A DNA stretch of 64,000 nt from DATJOJ01 sp035507035 (GTDB taxonomy: Bacteria > Acidobacteriota > Terriglobia > Terriglobales > Acidobacteriaceae), in NCBI GenBank assembly GCA_035507035.1, contig DATJOJ010000048.1:413366-477365 (forward strand), written 5' to 3'. Position 1 is the stretch's first letter. Every line of letters starts with the position of its first letter. Positions 60,908 through 64,000 of this stretch are shown here, piece by piece. The notes under the pieces are model-generated. The model made no database searches, had not been told where the DNA came from, and saw only the letters and a list, made by a program, of their open reading frames with translations. The translations under genes were made by a program, and so were the position numbers.

Positions 60908-60941
60908 GCGTCCTGAATCGAAGGGTTCAGGACGCTTTTTT
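60908..60941 (+). terminator. Rho-independent terminator, plus strand
   Basis: A perfect 10-bp stem GCGTCCTGAA/TTCAGGACGC with an 8-base loop, followed by six T. It is a strong intrinsic terminator for plus-strand transcription, yet no plus-strand gene ends here. A TGGCAG/CTGCCA hairpin lies just upstream (about 60886-60906). An unrecognised small RNA could end here; no gene is otherwise supported in 60631-60907. Confidence 0.75.
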
Positions 60942-60997
60942 GTTTGCATGAGAAAGTTGCATTCGATCCAACCCAAGCATCGACAGTCCTGGCCAAC

Positions 60998-61324
60998 CTA
61001 CGGCCGCCGGCCCGCCGCAAACGGCGAAACCGCATCCGGGTTAGGCCGACCGGCATTGAGCGTTTCAACCTCGACCGAGGGACGCTGCTCCAATGTGCCC
61101 AAAATCACTGCCTCGGTAAATGGGAGCGACACGAATCCATGCTGCGCGCAAATCCGTTCCAGTCGCCTCTCTTGCCGCCTGCTGAGCACCTTTACCGGCA
61201 GGGTTTGAAAATTGCGAAACAGCCACAACAGGTAAAGTCGCTGTCCGAAGGAAGGGTTTACATAGCGCGGGCCAAGCGGCGTGAGTACGCGCAACACGCC
61301 TTGAGTGAGCCTTTCCAGCCACAT
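60998..61324 (-). CDS. Conserved-looking hypothetical protein
   Basis: 108 residues. Cytoplasmic, basic, with LGPRYVNPSFGQRLYLLWLF and RNFQTLPVKVLSRRQERRLE followed by a Cys-containing segment (ICAQHGFVSL). The pattern of aromatic residues and the absence of disorder argue for a real protein. It resembles small uncharacterised acidobacterial proteins recalled from memory, but no family name can be given. It is monocistronic. Confidence 0.5.
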   Translation of the reverse strand: MWLERLTQGVLRVLTPLGPRYVNPSFGQRLYLLWLFRNFQTLPVKVLSRRQERRLERICAQHGFVSLPFTEAVILGTLEQRPSVEVETLNAGRPNPDAVSPFAAGRRP

Positions 61325-61699
61325 ATCCAGAGCACCTGACTTGCTTGTTTGAGTGAACGCCGAGTACAGTGCAATTCAAGGGCCAGTATTATTGCACCAA
61401 ATTTGATGCATGGGAAGCGATTTTGCGAATTTTTTCACAGCCCGTCGGAAGGCCCTCCCGGCGCGTCTTTGCTGACGTGCTGACGCTGCTTGAAACTTTT
61501 CTCTCCGTTTGGAGCACGTCGCCTGCGGCTTTCTCGTGCCTTGCATCGGTCCCGGATTGAACCTATCCATCCCCAAATGGCACGCTTCGAATCCCGGCAA
61601 AAGTTCTTGCCGTCGCAAGCTCGCGAACAACGTCTTCGCCTAACGCGGTTGCGGTTCCATCATCCGACACTTACACTAAAGCTACTTCGTCAGCGTCGC
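61325..61699. other. Intergenic region before tRNA-Ser, no supported gene
   Basis: About 375 bp. Frames on either strand are low-complexity Arg/Ser/Pro-rich and look non-coding. It must hold the tRNA-Ser promoter, but no clear -35/-10 pair was identified. Confidence 0.5.
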
Positions 61700-61789
61700 G
61701 GAGAGATGGCCGAGTGGCTGAAGGCGCACGCTTGGAAAGCGTGTTTAGGGGAAACTCTAACGTGGGTTCGAATCCCACTCTCTCCGCCA
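61700..61789 (+). tRNA. tRNA-Ser (anticodon GGA)
   Basis: 87 bases plus encoded CCA. Starts GGAGAGATGGCCGAGTGGCT, with the anticodon loop TTGGAAA in the stem CGC/GCG, a long class II variable arm, the T arm GGGTTCGAATCCC and acceptor closure TCTCTCC-G-CCA. Tyrosine-recombinase elements often insert at the 3' end of this tRNA, and an integrase gene follows 315 bp downstream. Confidence 0.96.
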
Positions 61790-61818
61790 GTTCTTTGTTT
61801 TCAATGAGTTAGGTGCCA

Positions 61819-61865
61819 TCCATACCGTAGTCCATACCGTAAAACCCATTTTGAGGAGCGGTATG
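61819..61865. repeat. Tandem TCCATACCGTA repeats with an inverted CGGTATG
   Basis: TCCATACCGTA at 61819-61829 and 61831-61841 (one base apart), and the inverse CGGTATG at 61859-61865. They lie 30-76 bp past the tRNA-Ser end, between the tRNA and the integrase gene. This is where arm-type integrase or excisionase sites of a tRNA-targeted element are expected. The remaining region to 62103 has no supported gene. Confidence 0.5.
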
Positions 61866-62103
61866 CGATGCGATTTTGTCATCCTTTTCCCCTGACAGCG
61901 AACTCTCGCGACGGCGAGCAAGCGCTCAGCGGTCACACTAGAATTGATTCCAAATCCAGCGTCCAATGCGCGCCACTACGTTTCGTTGTTTTCTGCTCGC
62001 GCATCATTTTGGTTAGCCAGTTCGCGCTTTCGACTCGGCGACTGGAGAACTTGACCGAATTTCCCTTTGCACATAATTTCTCCAAACCAGATTTGGAGGT
62101 CTT

Positions 62104-63366
62104 ATGATGCGGACCGGCATTTTCCATGCGGGGCGCGTCAATCTGACGAAGTACGTGAAGCTGCGCAGTACCGCGTCTGAGAAGTGGCGCTTCTGTCCAG
62201 TCGTTCACACAAGCAATGGCCGCATTCGGCCCGACTACGTCTTGATCGATGGCCGGCCCGAACTCCACAAAGAAGGCGCCTACTACATCGAGTGGTACCG
62301 CGATGGCAGGCGATATCGAGAATCGGTAGGCAAGAGTCCAAGCGAAGCGTTTGCTGCTGCAGAGCGCAAAACTCAAGTTCTCAGGAATCAGGCGCTCGGG
62401 ATCGAGATCGTCGGCGAACAGAAACGAATCGGAATAACCTTGTCGGAAGCTTGCCGCGAGTTCCTCGAGGAAACCCGCCAACACCACAGGCCGAAAACGT
62501 ACAGCCAGTACAAGACCGCTCTCGAATATTTCCGCCAATCGTGTCGTGAAAAACCGCTCTGCAGTATCGAACGATCTGACGTTATGAGTTTCATGGGCTT
62601 TTTGTCCGACAGAGGCCTTGCCCGCCGCACGATCTGGACTAAAGTGCAGGTTGTCGTTTCGATGCTTAAGGCGAACGGAGTTACTAAATTAATTCGCAAG
62701 CGCGATTGGCCACGCTACACGGAAACCGAACCCGAGGTCTATACCAGTGAGGAGATCGAGAGATTTCTTGCCCAATGCAATTCCTGGAAGCGGGTACTCT
62801 TTGAATTCTTCTGGATGACTGGTTTTCGCGAAGGCGAGGTCATGCATGCAACGTGGCCCGACATCGATTTCGACAATCACGTGGTTCGGGTGAAGGCAAA
62901 GCCAAAACTGGGATTCATTCCGAAGGATTGGGAGGAGCGCGAGGTTCCGATTCCCGACCGCCTCTTGAACAGTCTGCGCCATCACAAAGCGACAGTATCC
63001 GCAAAACATGCTCTGGTTTTCGCGACCAGCAATGGCGGAGTCGTTCACAACTTCCTACGTCAATGTAAAAGCGTAGCGTGGCGCGCCGGTCTGAATTGCG
63101 GCCTGTGCGATACAGGGCAAGGGCATTGCGCCAAGGGAGCATATTGCCGAAACTGGTTTCTGCATAAATTCCGGGCGACGTTCGCCACCATGCATCTTCG
63201 CGCTGGAGTTGATCTGACAACGGTTCAAACGTGGATGGGACACAAAGACTTGGAATCGACGATGCGCTATCTCAAACCCGCCCGGGACAAGGAAGCACTG
63301 CGGAAAGTTAATGCCACGTTTCCTTTCCCGAAACCAACATCCGAGTCGGACGGAGCTCATGCCTAG
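62104..63366 (+). CDS. Tyrosine recombinase/integrase of a tRNA-Ser element
   Basis: 420 residues; the start is ATG 62104 or the adjacent ATG 62107, which has the better spacing to GGAGGT. The N-terminal 110 residues include a basic beta segment (YYIEWYRDGRRYRESVG), like arm-binding domains. The core-binding domain is at about 115-205 and the catalytic domain follows: Arg in WMTGFREGEVMHATW, then HKFRATFATMHLRAG, then GHKDLESTMRYL with the nucleophile Tyr. An insertion CGLCDTGQGHCAKGAYC carries four cysteines that could bind zinc. It is intact, unlike the integrase at 59552. Confidence 0.92.
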   Translation: MMRTGIFHAGRVNLTKYVKLRSTASEKWRFCPVVHTSNGRIRPDYVLIDGRPELHKEGAYYIEWYRDGRRYRESVGKSPSEAFAAAERKTQVLRNQALGIEIVGEQKRIGITLSEACREFLEETRQHHRPKTYSQYKTALEYFRQSCREKPLCSIERSDVMSFMGFLSDRGLARRTIWTKVQVVVSMLKANGVTKLIRKRDWPRYTETEPEVYTSEEIERFLAQCNSWKRVLFEFFWMTGFREGEVMHATWPDIDFDNHVVRVKAKPKLGFIPKDWEEREVPIPDRLLNSLRHHKATVSAKHALVFATSNGGVVHNFLRQCKSVAWRAGLNCGLCDTGQGHCAKGAYCRNWFLHKFRATFATMHLRAGVDLTTVQTWMGHKDLESTMRYLKPARDKEALRKVNATFPFPKPTSESDGAHA

Positions 63367-63608
63367 GCGGCCGTTTGGTTCAACGGCATCTTCCGACGCA
63401 GCCAATCGGCGACCGCTTGCGGGTCAAAACGGATGAGACCACCAACCCTGAAATGAGGAATCGCGCCTTGTTCCACGAGGCGATAGATGGTCATCTTGCT
63501 TGTCGAAAGGATCTTTGCGAGCTCCGACGCTCGCAACGCGTGCGGCATTTTCTCAAGCTCCCCTGCTAAGGACGATCGGGTATTCATGCTATTTCCTGGG
63601 TTGGCCAA
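63363..63608 (-). CDS. Excisionase-like helix-turn-helix protein
   Basis: 81 residues, or 74 from the internal ATG 63587. It has a MerR/Xis-type winged helix: LRASELAKILSTSKMTIYRL, then VEQGAIPHFRVGGLIRFDPQ and VADWLRRK. Such proteins direct excision or act as small repressors. It converges with the integrase gene and overlaps it by 4 bp, a common arrangement for an int/xis pair. Confidence 0.85.
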   Translation of the reverse strand: MANPGNSMNTRSSLAGELEKMPHALRASELAKILSTSKMTIYRLVEQGAIPHFRVGGLIRFDPQAVADWLRRKMPLNQTAA

Positions 63609-63705
63609 TCATGATTCGGTGAAACCTGCCACCCGCAGTTGTGCCTTCCAACCGCGGGCCCTGTCATTGGCGTTGTAATAGAGGTTCCTGATTCAGTCAA
63701 TGCAG

Positions 63706-63720
63706 CCCGAATCATTCGGG
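63706..63720. promoter_or_regulatory. Inverted repeat CCCGAAT-C-ATTCGGG
   Basis: Perfect 7-bp arms with a single central base, in the divergent gap between the excisionase-like gene and the MoxR-type gene, about 80 bp before the latter. Probable operator for a small dimeric regulator such as the Xis-like protein. Confidence 0.45.
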
Positions 63721-63797
63721 ATTTGACCGAAATCTCATTCCGGTCTAGGTTTCAGACGCTCGCGACCGAGCAATCCCTCTCGGGCAAGGAGCCAACC

Positions 63798-64000
63798 GTG
63801 TTTTCATCTCTTGAAGAAGTTGGTCAACGGCTGAGGGCCACGGGCTACATCGCCGATTCGATTGCCGCTACAACCGTGTATTTGGCGGCGAGACTGCAGA
63901 AGCCATTGTTGCTGGAAGGCCCCGCCGGCAGCGGAAAGACTCAGTTGGCGTACGCCGTCGCGGATGCGGCGGACAGCGTAGTCGAACGCTTGCAGTGCTA
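63798..64000 (+). CDS. MoxR-type AAA+ ATPase, cut off by window edge
   Basis: Only the first 67 residues are in the window, from GTG 63798 with AAGGAG seven bases upstream. It has the typical MoxR/CoxD beginning: VYLAARLQKPLLLEGPAGSG, Walker A GPAGSGKT, then LAYAVADAADSVVERLQC. MoxR ATPases usually work with VWA-domain partners to mature or remodel complexes. Here it is probably cargo of the tRNA-Ser element. Confidence 0.85.
   Translation, partial: MFSSLEEVGQRLRATGYIADSIAATTVYLAARLQKPLLLEGPAGSGKTQLAYAVADAADSVVERLQC

Noticed and set aside
60771..61208. 145-codon plus-strand frame
   Set aside because: Runs through a strong intrinsic terminator and overlaps the better minus-strand gene at 60998-61324.
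61757..61966. Minus-strand frame ending in WRREWDSNPR
   Set aside because: This ending is the antisense translation of the tRNA-Ser 3' half and is a common false protein; no other protein features.

Overview
The window looks like a chromosomal segment of an Acidobacteriota bacterium (Koribacter / Sulfotelmatobacter-like). The lineage call is an inference from gene families: very large TonB-receptor-like barrels with an N-terminal carboxypeptidase-regulatory domain, a giant propeller-type sensor kinase paired with a NarL-type regulator, DUF4136 and Gloeo_Verruco-repeat exported proteins, several DoxX proteins, and a cupredoxin-headed aa3-type oxidase operon. No rRNA gene or taxonomic marker is present to confirm it.

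Layout. 1-3.0 kb: a TonB-dependent receptor (cut by the left edge) downstream of a NikR nickel regulator. 3.1-7.6 kb: a frameshifted LysE-type exporter, a pseudouridine synthase overlapping a class II photolyase, and GAF, rhodanese and PilZ proteins. 7.7-11.3 kb: a Crp/Fnr regulator, a short orphan CuA subunit with a diheme cytochrome, PilZ, a small membrane protein and DoxX. 11.4-15.2 kb: a two-component pair. 15.3-18.3 kb: a cupin and small exported or unknown proteins. 18.4-22.0 kb: a five-gene operon of two alpha/beta hydrolases, an SDR, DoxX and a peroxiredoxin-like protein whose peroxidatic cysteine codon is TGA, a probable selenoprotein. 22.2-25.8 kb: a fluoride-riboswitch operon (crcB, three DUF190 domains, a dynamin-like GTPase). 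25.9-29.4 kb: a second TonB-type barrel. 29.7-35.0 kb: a sulfonucleotide cluster (sulfotransferase, ATP sulfurylase, two HIT proteins, an HD hydrolase and an unknown protein). 35.4-36.9 kb: a repeat protein. 37.1-42.2 kb: a group 3b-type [NiFe] hydrogenase operon. 42.7-49.4 kb: a six-gene cytochrome b/Rieske operon with an octaheme cytochrome and an FeS flavoprotein. 49.5-52.6 kb: a cupredoxin, a Cyc2-like haem-porin fusion, a cNMP-binding protein and DoxX. 53.1-59.4 kb: an aa3-type cytochrome oxidase operon ending in ctaB. 59.5-64 kb: a broken integrase, tRNA-Lys, tRNA-Ser and the start of an integrated element (integrase, excisionase-like protein, MoxR-type ATPase).

How the parts fit. Nickel uptake and NikR can supply the hydrogenase. 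The hydrogenase would exchange electrons between H2 and NAD(P)H, and the flavoprotein, Rieske/cytochrome b complex, multihaem cytochromes and oxidase form a respiratory chain. Perfect or near-perfect TGTGA-N6-TCACA palindromes occur upstream of the first TonB receptor, a PilZ gene, the haem-porin, a DoxX gene and the oxidase operon. The Crp/Fnr protein encoded at 7749 has the matching R-E-x-x-x-R recognition helix, so a shared regulon is likely.

The strongest candidates for something undescribed are the sulfonucleotide cluster, which has no APS kinase or reductase, and the UPYC selenoprotein. Next are the Cyc2-like protein within the respiratory region and the CRP-type site network.
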